In this document: positions 16,484 through 25,425 of the stretch, in pieces
Layout: each line of letters begins with the position of its first letter
Position numbering within the stretch: the stretch's first letter is position 1
Assembly (NCBI RefSeq): GCF_010730055.1
Contig: NZ_AP022575.1
Coordinates: forward strand, 3,038,001-3,102,000
Reading direction: 5' to 3'
DNA from: Mycobacterium shinjukuense
GTDB lineage: Bacteria > Actinomycetota > Actinomycetes > Mycobacteriales > Mycobacteriaceae
DNA: 64,000 bases
Made by a program: the position numbers and the translations under genes
The notes under the pieces: generated by a model
What the model saw: only the letters and a program-made list of their open reading frames with translations
Database searches by the model: none
What the model was told of the DNA's origin: nothing

Positions 16484-19400
16484 TCACCTGCGGGTCGATA
16501 ACCCGGTTCCCGCTTCGTCCAAGGCGACATCGACTGCCTCATGAAAGCGAAGGGAGTTGCCTTCTGTCCAGGCCGCCGCGAAGTCCGCCGAGTCCAATGC
16601 CTCGCGGGCGCGACGTTCGCACTCGTCATGCAGGGCCTGAAGGTGGGCAAAGGCAGTCACCGGAGTCCCGGTAGCACGCCGCACCGCGCTAGCGGCTGCC
16701 ATTAGCACGACGGCTCCACGAGGGTCGTGGTTCGACAGCGCGATCGACGCCAGTCGTTCCAGGCACTGCGCACCCGTCCATGGATCATTGATGAGTCGAG
16801 CAATGTGCAGGCCCTCTCGGAGCAGTGGCTTCGCCCACTGCTCCCATTGCGTCTGGCTTAGGCGCCCCTCGTTACTGCACAGACACGCTAACGCGCGTGA
16901 TCGATAGACGACCTCGCCGTTGGATTCGGCGAGCGCGAGCGCCTTTTCAAACCAATTCGCCGCCTGCTCATGCTCACCTGAAAGGCCCAGAACCCAGCCC
17001 ATCGACAACATCGAGACTGCCTGCAACTCATAGTCATCGCTCGCGCTCAGAGCACGCTGAAGGCAGTTGTGTGCGCGCGGAACATCGCCGCTGAGCGTCG
17101 CGCACCAGCCCTCGACGCAGTCGACCTCGGCATGCAAAAGCGGATCATCGACGACCTCGAGGAGCGTACGCGCTTCGGCTATCAGATTCCGCGCGGCAGT
17201 CAGGTCAACTTGCATATTTGCCACCGCCGCGGCACTGACCAGTGCCTTGATGCGTCGCGCCGTAGGGTCGGTTGGAACGGCAGTCAGCGCGAGATCCAGC
17301 CAGCGTCGCGCCTCGCTGAGCATTCCGCACGTAGTCCACAGCCGGCGCAGGTTGGTCGCTAATTCCAAAGCCGCAGCCGGATCATCGGTCATACTGAACT
17401 GCAGCACGGCTCGAAGGTTGGGAATCTCATCTTTCAGGCGATGCAGCCACTCGATCTGCCGGGGACCAAACCATTCGGTGTTGGCCTGAGCAACCAGGTG
17501 TTGATAGTGCTGGGCGTGGCGCCGGTGCAGCTGGTGAAAGTCGTGGGCGGTGAGCTTGGTTTGGCCGTAGTCGCGCAGGGTGTCGAGCAGCCGGAACCGC
17601 ACCGAGCCGTCATCACGTTCGATGCGGATGAGAATCGACTTCTCCACCAACGCCGACACAATATCTATGCACGGTTCCGCGCTTAAGTCTTCGGCGTTGA
17701 GCCCATCAGTCGATATGTGTTGAACGGCGGCAAGGTCGAATGTTCCGGCGAAGACAGATAGCTGTGACCAGAAGCGTTTTTCGGCCGGGGTGCACAGTTC
17801 GTAGCTCCAGTGCATGCAGCCGGTCAGGGTTTGCTGACGGGTGGGGGCACCGCGCTGACCGCGCTGCAGCAGAGCAAACCTGTCGGCCAGCCCGTCGGCG
17901 ATCTGCATAGCCGACAGCACACGCAGCCGCGCAGCGGCTAACTCCAGGGCTAACGGCAGGCCCTCTAGCCTCGCACAAATTCCTGCCACGGCCATAGCGT
18001 TGTCGGTGGTAAGGGTGAAGCTGGGTAGGGCACCCAGGGCGCGTGCGATAAACAAGGCCACGGCGTCGTAGCCGGCCAACGTGTGCACGGTCAGGCGGTC
18101 GTCGTCGAGGGCGGGGCATTTCAGCGGGACGAGCGCCAGCATCGCCTCGCCGTCGATGTTGAGCATTTCGCGGCTCGTGGCCACAACATGCAGCTGTGAG
18201 CAATGGTGAAGGAGGGCTTCGACCAGTTTGGCCACGTCGTCGATGACGTGTTCACAGTTGTCCAGCACGACCAGCGTGTGGCGGTCACGTAGGAAGTCGA
18301 CCATCACATCGGTCATTGCCCTGCCCGCATGAGCCCGCAGTCCCAGCCGGGCAGCCATCACGTCGGTCACCAGCGCTCCATCGCGCAGATCGCCCAGCTC
18401 CACCCACCAGACTCCATCGGCGAACTGGGTGTCCAGCTGGTGGGCGGCAGCGGTGGCCAGGGTGGTTTTCCCGACTCCTCCGACGCCGGTGACGGTGACC
18501 AGGCGCGACGCGGACAGCAGGCCGCGCAGCTGGGCCAGCTCCGCACCACGGCCCACGATGCCGGCCAGCAGCGCTGGGACCTTGCCCCCAGCGTGGCTAG
18601 CGCCGGACCATCGCTGCGGCAACCCGCGCAGCGGCTCTGCACCGTCGTGCACGGGCATCTTGTCAACGGCGAGGCCGTGACCGGCCTGCGTCTGCTGAAG
18701 CGCCTCACCGAATTCCAGCGCGGTGGGGCGATCGGAGGGGTTCTGGGCCATCGCGTGATCAATCGCTGCAGCCACATCAGCAGGCAGTCCGAGTGCGCAC
18801 AGGCTCGAAAGCGGTTCATCGGCCACACGCACGAGCTGCGACATCACCCGCCCACCTTCGTGCCGCTCAAACGGCGCATGCCCGGTCAATCCGGCGAACA
18901 GGCTAGCGCCCAGCCCATACACATCCGACGCAGCGCTGGGCAAGTCACCGTCGAGCAACTCCGGGGCGCTAAATGCCGGCGGCCCTAGATGCGCCCCCGT
19001 CTCCGTGTCAACCCCGACCGCAACGCGGGCGATCCCGAAATCACCCAGTGCCGGCTCCCCGTAGTCGGTGAGCAAAATGTTTGCGGGCTTGACGTCGCGG
19101 TGCAGAATTCCTAACCGGTGAGCGGTCTGCAGTGCATCGGCTATCTTCACCCCTAGCCGTAGCACCTCGTCAAGGGGCAGTGATCCGAGTCGACTGATCC
19201 GGCTCTGTATAGATCCGTTCCTACAATACGGCATCACCAAATACGGGAACCCGTCGTCGGTCTCACCGATCTCTAACAGGGGAAGGATATTCGGATGGCC
19301 GGTGAGCCGGGCCATGGCCTTTTGCTCGCGTATGAATCGCGCCCGTCCTTCGTCCAGCCTGGTGGTGAGGACCTTGACGGTGACCTGCCGATCGAGCGCA

Positions 19401-19528
19401 ACCTGTGTACAGCGATAGACTGCGCCGAACCGGCCCCGGCCGAGCTCTTCGGCATCGTCGAACCCGCGCGCACGCAACCGTGCGGTGATACCCACCGCAC
19501 GCTGCGTTGCGGCCGCGTTGCCAACCAT
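16484..19528 (-). CDS. Ser/Thr kinase-NTPase signalling protein (full length)
   Basis: A 1014-aa fusion. Residues ~25-280 are a Hanks-type kinase with glycine loop GRGRFGAVY (30-38), Lys52, HRDVKPAN (143-150), DFG (163-165) and APE (188-190). Residues ~325-640 are an NB-ARC/AAA-like ATPase with P-loop TGVGGVGKTT (347-356) and Walker B LVVLDNC (419-425). The remainder is helical, TPR-like. The kinase resembles mycobacterial PknK, but the ATPase resembles the LuxR/cyclase-type ATPases (Rv0890c, Rv1358 class), and no C-terminal LuxR HTH is seen. There is no membrane segment, so it is probably cytosolic. A truncated paralog lies 0.8 kb upstream on the same strand. Confidence 0.88.
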   Translation of the reverse strand: MVGNAAATQRAVGITARLRARGFDDAEELGRGRFGAVYRCTQVALDRQVTVKVLTTRLDEGRARFIREQKAMARLTGHPNILPLLEIGETDDGFPYLVMPYCRNGSIQSRISRLGSLPLDEVLRLGVKIADALQTAHRLGILHRDVKPANILLTDYGEPALGDFGIARVAVGVDTETGAHLGPPAFSAPELLDGDLPSAASDVYGLGASLFAGLTGHAPFERHEGGRVMSQLVRVADEPLSSLCALGLPADVAAAIDHAMAQNPSDRPTALEFGEALQQTQAGHGLAVDKMPVHDGAEPLRGLPQRWSGASHAGGKVPALLAGIVGRGAELAQLRGLLSASRLVTVTGVGGVGKTTLATAAAHQLDTQFADGVWWVELGDLRDGALVTDVMAARLGLRAHAGRAMTDVMVDFLRDRHTLVVLDNCEHVIDDVAKLVEALLHHCSQLHVVATSREMLNIDGEAMLALVPLKCPALDDDRLTVHTLAGYDAVALFIARALGALPSFTLTTDNAMAVAGICARLEGLPLALELAAARLRVLSAMQIADGLADRFALLQRGQRGAPTRQQTLTGCMHWSYELCTPAEKRFWSQLSVFAGTFDLAAVQHISTDGLNAEDLSAEPCIDIVSALVEKSILIRIERDDGSVRFRLLDTLRDYGQTKLTAHDFHQLHRRHAQHYQHLVAQANTEWFGPRQIEWLHRLKDEIPNLRAVLQFSMTDDPAAALELATNLRRLWTTCGMLSEARRWLDLALTAVPTDPTARRIKALVSAAAVANMQVDLTAARNLIAEARTLLEVVDDPLLHAEVDCVEGWCATLSGDVPRAHNCLQRALSASDDYELQAVSMLSMGWVLGLSGEHEQAANWFEKALALAESNGEVVYRSRALACLCSNEGRLSQTQWEQWAKPLLREGLHIARLINDPWTGAQCLERLASIALSNHDPRGAVVLMAAASAVRRATGTPVTAFAHLQALHDECERRAREALDSADFAAAWTEGNSLRFHEAVDVALDEAGTGLSTRR

Positions 19529-20352
19529 CCCAAAACCCTCGGCGCAGTTGCCGCTGCGTGCGTCAGCAACGCAACTGCGTCAATAAGGGTAGCTCCACTG
19601 TCGCCGTTTGGCTTGACCCGGCAAGCATCACCCCCTGTGTGGTTCTCGGTCAAGCCGGTCACCACGTCGGTCATCGTCAGGGTGCGGGCGAACTCGCCGA
19701 TCAGACTCGGGCCGCAGTGCGCCACGGTGTCGGCCTCGATCGCCCCCGGAACCTCGGGCGCCTCATCCGCCCAGGTGCGGATGGCGATCGAGTCTCGCTC
19801 GGTGAAGTCGCGTTGTGCCTTGGGTTTTGGCGTGGCAGTCTCGGCCACGGCGGCACGGAACATGTCAGCGGTCGCCTCAAGCGACATGCCTCGGTTGATC
19901 GGCTGCGTCGTCAGGGTTTGCCGAAGGCGATGCGGCGAAACCCGTCCTGTCCAGGGGCTTTCGGGGCCTTAGCGACGGCATCGACCCGCAAAGTCCAGAT
20001 CGAAGGCCGCTGTTCGTCGGTGACCAGCCCGACGTCGATCATCCTGGTGTCGAGTGCGGCCAGAAAGCGGCGCTGGTAGCGGCCGGTGCGGTAGGAGTGG
20101 TCGGAAAGTAGTCGGTGAGCGCACGGATGGCGGAACTCGCTGGATTGCAACAATTCTCGTGAGCAATCGGTGGACTTGGATGTTACCCACGTGAACATCC
20201 CGACACGATAACGATTTGAGAATCTGCGTGATGGCAGCTAGACCGACCCAACGAGACTTGGGCGCGAGCTCGCGCAAATTACCTGAACCCCAGTTCAGCC
20301 ACCTACGCCGGTGTCGAAAAGTTGCCCCGAACCCGCTACGCGGAAGTCCGCG
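19529..20352. other. Gap between the kinase paralogs
   Basis: 824 bp between the two kinase-NTPase genes. It holds an integrase-core transposase fragment (about 19650-19810) and, toward the second kinase, a minus-strand open frame (19911-20198) that ends DAVAKAPKAPGQDGFRRIAF; I do not recognise it. The region near 20200-20350 also looks like decayed 3' sequence of the second kinase gene. Confidence 0.55.
19650..19810 (-). pseudogene. Integrase-core transposase fragment
   Basis: Read on the minus strand, this short stretch gives IRTWADEAPEVPGAIEADTV then AHCGPSLIGEFARTLTMTDVV. That matches the start of a DDE/rve integrase catalytic domain as found in mycobacterial insertion sequences; the Asp of EADTV would be the first catalytic acidic residue. 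The rest of the domain is missing. It is the clearest sign that a mobile element once sat between the two kinase-NTPase genes. Confidence 0.65.
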
Positions 20353-22641
20353 TTAGCGAGGGCCTGGATGCGCAGCGCGCTGGGGTGACCCCCTGGCGGC
20401 GCTCAGCGCCAGATCTGTCCAGCGCTGCCCCTCGCTGAGCATTCCGCGCGCATCCCAGAACGGGTACAGTGCGGTGGTCATTTCCAGGGCAGCGGCCCAA
20501 TCGTCAACCACGCTGTACTGCAGTGCCTCCCGTATGTTGGGTAGCTCCTGGATGAGCCGGTGCAACCACTGGATTTGATGTGGACCGTTCCACTGGGCCC
20601 TGGCATCGCTCACCAGCTGTCGATACCAGTGGGCATGACGGCGCTGCAGCTGGGCCTTTTCGGGGGGTCCGATGCGCGCGGCGCCGTAATCACGCAGCGT
20701 ATCCAGCAGCCGAAACCGCGCAGTCTCCTGATGTTCGGTGCGCATGAGAATGGACTTATCCACCAGCGCGCTGAGCTGATCGAGGTATTCCCCGGCGGTC
20801 ACGTCCGGACCGCAGATATGGTGGGCGGCGGGTAGATCGAAGCTGGCGGCGAATACCGACAATCTCCCCCACAGCTCCTGCTCCGCCCGAGAACACAGCT
20901 CATAGCTCCAACCCACGCACCCAGCCAGAGTTTGCTGTCGAACCGGGGCACCGCGGTGGCCGCGACTGAGCAATGTATAGCGATCCGACAATGCCTCGGC
21001 GATCTGGTCGGCCGACATCGCGCGAAGCCGTGCGGCGGCGAGTTCGATGGCCAACGGCAATCCGTCCAGCCGGGAACAGATCCGCGCCACAGCCGTGGCG
21101 TTGTGCTCGGTCAGGGCAAAACCGGCGACGGTCGCGCGGGCCCGCTGCACGAACAACTCGACTCCGGCATACCCGGCCAGCGTGGGTAGGGTGGGGTCCT
21201 CGGCGGCGTCCGGGCACTCCAGCGGAGGCACCACCAGCACCGCCTCACCGGCGACATTGAGCACTTCGCGGCTGGTCGCCACGATGTGCAACCGCGGACA
21301 GTCCCGCAGCAGCGCGTGGACCAATTCGGCCACCTCATTGACGACGTGTTCGCAGTTGTCGAGTACCAGCAGCGCATGACGCTCACTCATGGCATCGGCG
21401 AGGACCGCGGTCAGCGGCCGCCCGCCCCGATCGTGCACCCCCAGCGCCATCGCTACCACCTCGACCAGCAGCGAACCGTCCCGGAGCTCGCCCAACTGCG
21501 CCAGCCACACCCCGTCGGGGAAGGACCGCCCCAACTCTGCCCCTGCGCTTATCGCCAGTGCGGTCTTGCCCACCCCGCCCGGGCCGGTCAGCGTCACCAG
21601 CCGCGAGGCGGCAACCAGTGTACGTAGTTCTGCCAGTTCGGCGCCCCGCCCCACGACTTGGCTCACCACCGTGGGTAGGTTGCCCACCGATCGGGGCAAG
21701 GCTGCCCCGGTCACAGATCGCCGTGCCGGCACTTTGACACCATCACCGGCCTGCAGCGCCATCTCGTCCACGACCAGACCCTGCTGTGACTGCAGCAGCT
21801 GCAGCCGCTCGCCCAACTCCCGCGCCGACGGCCGCGCGCTGGGGTCGTGCGCCATCGCCTGATCGATGACGGCGGCGACTTCCCCGGCGATGCCATGTTC
21901 GCGAAGGTCCGGCACCGGTTCAGAGATGATCCGTAAGAAATGCGCCATCACCTGCTCATCAGCACGGCGTTCAAATGCCGCATGCCCGGTCAACGTGGTG
22001 AACAAGGTGGCGCCCAGCCCGTAGACATCCGAAGCCGCGGTGGGGGCGGCCCCGCCGAGCACCTCTGGTGCGCTGTAGGCTGGCGTTCCGCTGTACACGC
22101 CGGTGGCGGTCGTATAAGCCGAGGTGACTCGCGCTATTCCGAAATCACTCAACGCCGGCTCACCGTAGTCGGTGATTAAAATGTTGGCCGGCTTGACATC
22201 ACGATGCACAATGCCTAGCTGGTGCGCCGACTCCAGCGCACCGGCCAACTTCACCCCGACGCTCAGCACATCCTCCAGCGCCAACACCCCCAGCCGACTG
22301 ATCTGCTGCTGCAGAGACCCACGTCGGTAATACGGCATCACAAGAAACAGATGGCCGCTGTCGGTTTCGCCGACCTGCAGCACCGCCACGATGTTCGGAT
22401 GACCGGTCAGTCGGCCCATCGCTTTCTGTTCGCGCATGAACCGCAGCCGGTTGTCATCGGCTTCGGTGGTGAGCACCTTGACCGCAACCATCCGATCCAA
22501 TTCCACCTGGGTGCAGCTAAACACGACACCGAAGCCACCACGACCGATTTCCACAGCATCATCGAACCCCGCCGCATACAGCTCGGCGGCAACGCCGCTA
22601 CGCACCTCAGACCGCGTCGCAGACGGATCACAATCCACCAT
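20353..22641 (-). CDS. Ser/Thr kinase-NTPase paralog, C-terminally truncated
   Basis: A 762-aa paralog of the 16484-19528 protein, collinear from residue 1. The kinase has GRGGFGVVF (33-41), HRDVKPAN (146-153) and DFGIA (166-170). The NTPase has P-loop GPGGVGKT and Walker B LLVLDNCEHV. It stops ~250 residues before the paralog does: after LALSAA the frame ends in an unrelated tail (RGSPQRAAHPGPR). The next frame reads LRIQALANA, matching the paralog's continuation for about nine residues before homology ends. So a frameshift plus deletion removed the TPR-like end. Kinase and NTPase could still be made; retention of function is unclear. Confidence 0.82.
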   Translation of the reverse strand: MVDCDPSATRSEVRSGVAAELYAAGFDDAVEIGRGGFGVVFSCTQVELDRMVAVKVLTTEADDNRLRFMREQKAMGRLTGHPNIVAVLQVGETDSGHLFLVMPYYRRGSLQQQISRLGVLALEDVLSVGVKLAGALESAHQLGIVHRDVKPANILITDYGEPALSDFGIARVTSAYTTATGVYSGTPAYSAPEVLGGAAPTAASDVYGLGATLFTTLTGHAAFERRADEQVMAHFLRIISEPVPDLREHGIAGEVAAVIDQAMAHDPSARPSARELGERLQLLQSQQGLVVDEMALQAGDGVKVPARRSVTGAALPRSVGNLPTVVSQVVGRGAELAELRTLVAASRLVTLTGPGGVGKTALAISAGAELGRSFPDGVWLAQLGELRDGSLLVEVVAMALGVHDRGGRPLTAVLADAMSERHALLVLDNCEHVVNEVAELVHALLRDCPRLHIVATSREVLNVAGEAVLVVPPLECPDAAEDPTLPTLAGYAGVELFVQRARATVAGFALTEHNATAVARICSRLDGLPLAIELAAARLRAMSADQIAEALSDRYTLLSRGHRGAPVRQQTLAGCVGWSYELCSRAEQELWGRLSVFAASFDLPAAHHICGPDVTAGEYLDQLSALVDKSILMRTEHQETARFRLLDTLRDYGAARIGPPEKAQLQRRHAHWYRQLVSDARAQWNGPHQIQWLHRLIQELPNIREALQYSVVDDWAAALEMTTALYPFWDARGMLSEGQRWTDLALSAARGSPQRAAHPGPR

Positions 22642-22735
22642 CGGCGCCTAACTTCGCTGTCCTAACGTTCGGGTAAAAAACGATAGCTTCGAGGGCCGCG
22701 AATCGCAGCGTACTCCCCACAAGTAGCTGCAGGAC

Positions 22736-23068
22736 ATGGTGTTCAATAGGCCCAACGTCCTGCCGCCGTGGCCGAGCGGGCGGAGCGTGTCCAACAGCTC
22801 GCAGCCCGCAGCAGCTACCCGCCAGGCGTGCTGGGCCAATTCGACACCGTGCTGGGCACCGGCAGCCTGCTCGGGTACCACGGGAGCGATCACGGGGCCG
22901 ACGGCGGTGCTGCACGGTTCGGCCGATCGGATGGTGCGGCGCCGCAACGGAGGCCGCTGTCGCCGTGGGCATCCCAGGCGCGCATGCCTCGTCGTGGTCG
23001 ATGGAATGGGTCATGATCGTCCCAAACCGGTGTGGCGGCCGATGTCAGCGGTCACCCGCCCCGCGTGA
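22736..23068 (+). pseudogene. Alpha/beta-hydrolase C-terminal remnant
   Basis: Two frames together recall the C-terminal third of a LipG-type hydrolase. VLGQFDTVLGTGSLL is in one frame (near 22830-22875), and then ITGPTAVLHGSADRMV and VVVDGMGHD are in another (to ~23020). Intact lipG nearby has the parallel segments QFSAILGSGSLLHY, APTVVIHGRADKLM and LIDGMGHD. There is no N-terminal half or nucleophile motif, and at least one frameshift. It is a decayed gene fragment at the right edge of the accessory island, beside the UbiB gene. Confidence 0.7.
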
Positions 23069-23120
23069 GCGGGCTCACAGCAATTGGGACTTGACTCGCC
23101 GAATTTGGCACACTGCTCGA

Positions 23121-24467
23121 ATGAGTTCCACCAAACACCGCGAGGTGGTCAAGCTTGACCGGGTGCCCTTGCCGGTGGAAGCGGCCCGGGTGGCCGCCAC
23201 TGGTTGGCAGATCACGCGGACCTTCGCACGCGTCGTCACCAAGCTGCCGGGCAAGGGTTCGTGGCAGCAGAAGGTGCTCAAAGAAATCCCGCAGACCTTC
23301 GCCGACCTGGGACCGACGTATGTGAAGTTCGGCCAGATCATCGCGTCCAGCCCCGGGGCGTTCGGCGAGTCGCTGTCGCGGGAATTCCGTGGCCTGCTCG
23401 ACCGGGTGCCCCCCGCCGACACCGACGAGGTGCACCGGCTCTTCGTCGAGGAGCTCGGCGACGAGCCGGCCAAGTTGTTCGCCAGCTTCGACGAAGAGCC
23501 GTTCGCATCGGCGTCCATCGCCCAGGTGCACTATGCGACGCTGCACAGCGGCGAAGAAGTGGTGGTCAAGATCCAGCGCCCCGGAATCCGCCGCCGGGTC
23601 GCCGCCGACCTGCAGATCCTGCAGCGCTTCGCCCAGGCCGTCGAGCTGGCCAAGCTGGGCCGGCGGCTCTCGGCGCAAGATGTGGTGGCTGACTTCGCCG
23701 ACAACCTGGCCGAGGAGCTGGACTTCCGCCTGGAGGCGCGGTCGATGGAGACGTGGGTATCGCATCTGCACACGTCCCCGCTGGGCCGCAACATCCGGGT
23801 CCCGCAGGTGCACTGGGACTTCACCACCGAGCGGGTGTTGACGATGGAACGAGTGCACGGCATCCGCATCGACGACGCCGCCGCCATCCGCAAGGCCGGT
23901 TTCGACGGTGTCGAGCTGGTCAAGGCGCTGCTGTTTTCCGTGTTCGAGGGTGGTCTGCGGCATGGGCTGTTCCACGGCGACCTGCACGCGGGCAATCTCT
24001 ACGTCGACAAGGCCGGCCGCATCGTGTTCTTCGACTTCGGGATCATGGGCCGCATCGACCCGCGCACCCGCTGGCTGCTGCGCGAGCTGGTGTACGCGTT
24101 GCTGGTGAAGAAGGACCACGCCGCGGCGGGCAAGATCGTCGTGTTGATGGGCGCCGTCGGCACCATGAAGCCGGAGGCACAGGCGGCCAAGGATCTGGAG
24201 CGGTTCGCCACCCCGCTCACCATGCAGTCGCTGGGCGAAATGTCCTACGTCGACATCGGCCGGCAGCTGTCGGCGCTGGCCGACGCCTATGATGTCAAGC
24301 TGCCCCGCGAGCTAGTGCTGATCGGCAAGCAGTTCCTGTACGTCGAGCGGTACATGAAGCTGCTGGCGCCCAAGTGGCAGATGATGTCCGACCCGCAGCT
24401 GACCGGATACTTCGCCAACTTCATGGTCGAGGTCAGCCGCGAGCACCAATCGGACGTGGAGGTCTAG
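23121..24467 (+). CDS. UbiB/ABC1-family atypical kinase
   Basis: A 448-aa ABC1/ADCK (UbiB) family protein. Family features are visible: the KxGQ motif (KFGQ, 69-72), the Ala-rich loop replacing the glycine loop (ASASIAQVH, ~129-137), Lys150, the catalytic HGDLHAGN, and DFG in FFDFGIMG. UbiB proteins are ATPases tied to quinone or other lipid metabolism; the client here is unknown. The frame is open from 22965, but homology starts at ATG 23121 (MSSTKHREVV). Its stop TAG overlaps the GTG of lipG, so the two are translationally coupled. It corresponds to Rv0647c. Confidence 0.9.
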   Translation: MSSTKHREVVKLDRVPLPVEAARVAATGWQITRTFARVVTKLPGKGSWQQKVLKEIPQTFADLGPTYVKFGQIIASSPGAFGESLSREFRGLLDRVPPADTDEVHRLFVEELGDEPAKLFASFDEEPFASASIAQVHYATLHSGEEVVVKIQRPGIRRRVAADLQILQRFAQAVELAKLGRRLSAQDVVADFADNLAEELDFRLEARSMETWVSHLHTSPLGRNIRVPQVHWDFTTERVLTMERVHGIRIDDAAAIRKAGFDGVELVKALLFSVFEGGLRHGLFHGDLHAGNLYVDKAGRIVFFDFGIMGRIDPRTRWLLRELVYALLVKKDHAAAGKIVVLMGAVGTMKPEAQAAKDLERFATPLTMQSLGEMSYVDIGRQLSALADAYDVKLPRELVLIGKQFLYVERYMKLLAPKWQMMSDPQLTGYFANFMVEVSREHQSDVEV

Positions 24468-25372
24468 TGGAGGTTCGCAGCGGCATCGCCGCCTCCGGTG
24501 AGGTGAAGCTGTACTACGAGGACATGGGCGACCCGGACCACCCGCCCGTGCTGCTCATCATGGGTCTGGGCGCCCAGATGTTGCTGTGGCGGACCGACTT
24601 CTGCGCGCGGCTTGTCGGCCAGGGCCTGCGCGTCATCCGTTTCGACAACCGCGACGTCGGTCTGTCCACCAAGACCGAGCAGCACGACTTCCGACAGCCG
24701 GTGGTCACCCGGTTGGTCCGGTCCTGGCTGGGCCTGCCCAGCCAGGCGCCGTACACGCTGGAAGACATGGCCGGCGACGCCGCGGCCCTGCTCGATCACC
24801 TGGATGTCGCGCGGGCCCATGTCGTTGGGGCGTCGATGGGCGGCATGATCGCCCAGATCTTCGCGGCCCGATTCGCCGAGCGGACGAAAACCCTGGCGGT
24901 CATCTTCTCCAGCAACAACCACCGGTTCCTGCCGCCGCCCGCCCCGCGCGCATTGCTGGCACTCATCAAGGGCCCGCCGCCGGATTCACCGCGCGACGTC
25001 ATCCTGGACAACGCGGTCCGGGTCAGCAGAATCATCGGCAGCCCCCGCTACCCAATTCCCGAGGAGCAGGTGCGCGCCGACGCCGCCGAATGCTACGACC
25101 GCAACTTCCACCCGTGGGGGATGGCCCGCCAGTTCAGCGCGATCCTGGGCAGCGGCAGCCTGCTGCACTACGACCGACGCATCGTCGCACCGACCGTGGT
25201 CATCCACGGACGCGCCGACAAGCTGATGCGGCCCTTTGGCGGCCGCGCGGTCGCGCGGGCGATCGACGGCGCCCGGCTGGTGTTGATCGACGGCATGGGC
25301 CATGATCTGCCCATGCAACTGTGGGATCGGGTGATCGGCGAGCTGACGAAAAACTTTGCCGAGGCCGGCTGA
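24467..25372 (+). CDS. lipG: LipG alpha/beta-hydrolase
   Basis: A 301-aa serine hydrolase or esterase. The nucleophile elbow GASMGG puts Ser at 123. HGRAD supplies the acid and GMGHD the His (279). The oxyanion-region motif IMGLGAQ is at 31-37. The GTG start at 24467 overlaps the UbiB stop (TAGTG) and gives the expected family length. Upstream of the mmaA cluster in mycobacteria, LipG is usually read as a lipase, possibly acting on (phospho)lipids or mycolate-linked esters; its substrate is not visible. It lies 53 bp before mmaA1 on the same strand. Confidence 0.92.
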   Translation: MEVRSGIAASGEVKLYYEDMGDPDHPPVLLIMGLGAQMLLWRTDFCARLVGQGLRVIRFDNRDVGLSTKTEQHDFRQPVVTRLVRSWLGLPSQAPYTLEDMAGDAAALLDHLDVARAHVVGASMGGMIAQIFAARFAERTKTLAVIFSSNNHRFLPPPAPRALLALIKGPPPDSPRDVILDNAVRVSRIIGSPRYPIPEEQVRADAAECYDRNFHPWGMARQFSAILGSGSLLHYDRRIVAPTVVIHGRADKLMRPFGGRAVARAIDGARLVLIDGMGHDLPMQLWDRVIGELTKNFAEAG

Positions 25373-25425
25373 GCACGCGACCGGGCGGGCACGGAACCCA
25401 CATCTACCGGCGGGAGGTTGTCGCA

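Noticed and set aside
19273..19887. A single 204-aa gene on the minus strand
   Set aside because: Only its middle part resembles a transposase; the C-terminal part is out of frame inside the kinase gene. I call only a fragment.
22965..23120. Longer N-terminus for the UbiB gene
   Set aside because: Codons before 23121 lie in the hydrolase remnant and do not resemble UbiB; family homology starts at ATG 23121.
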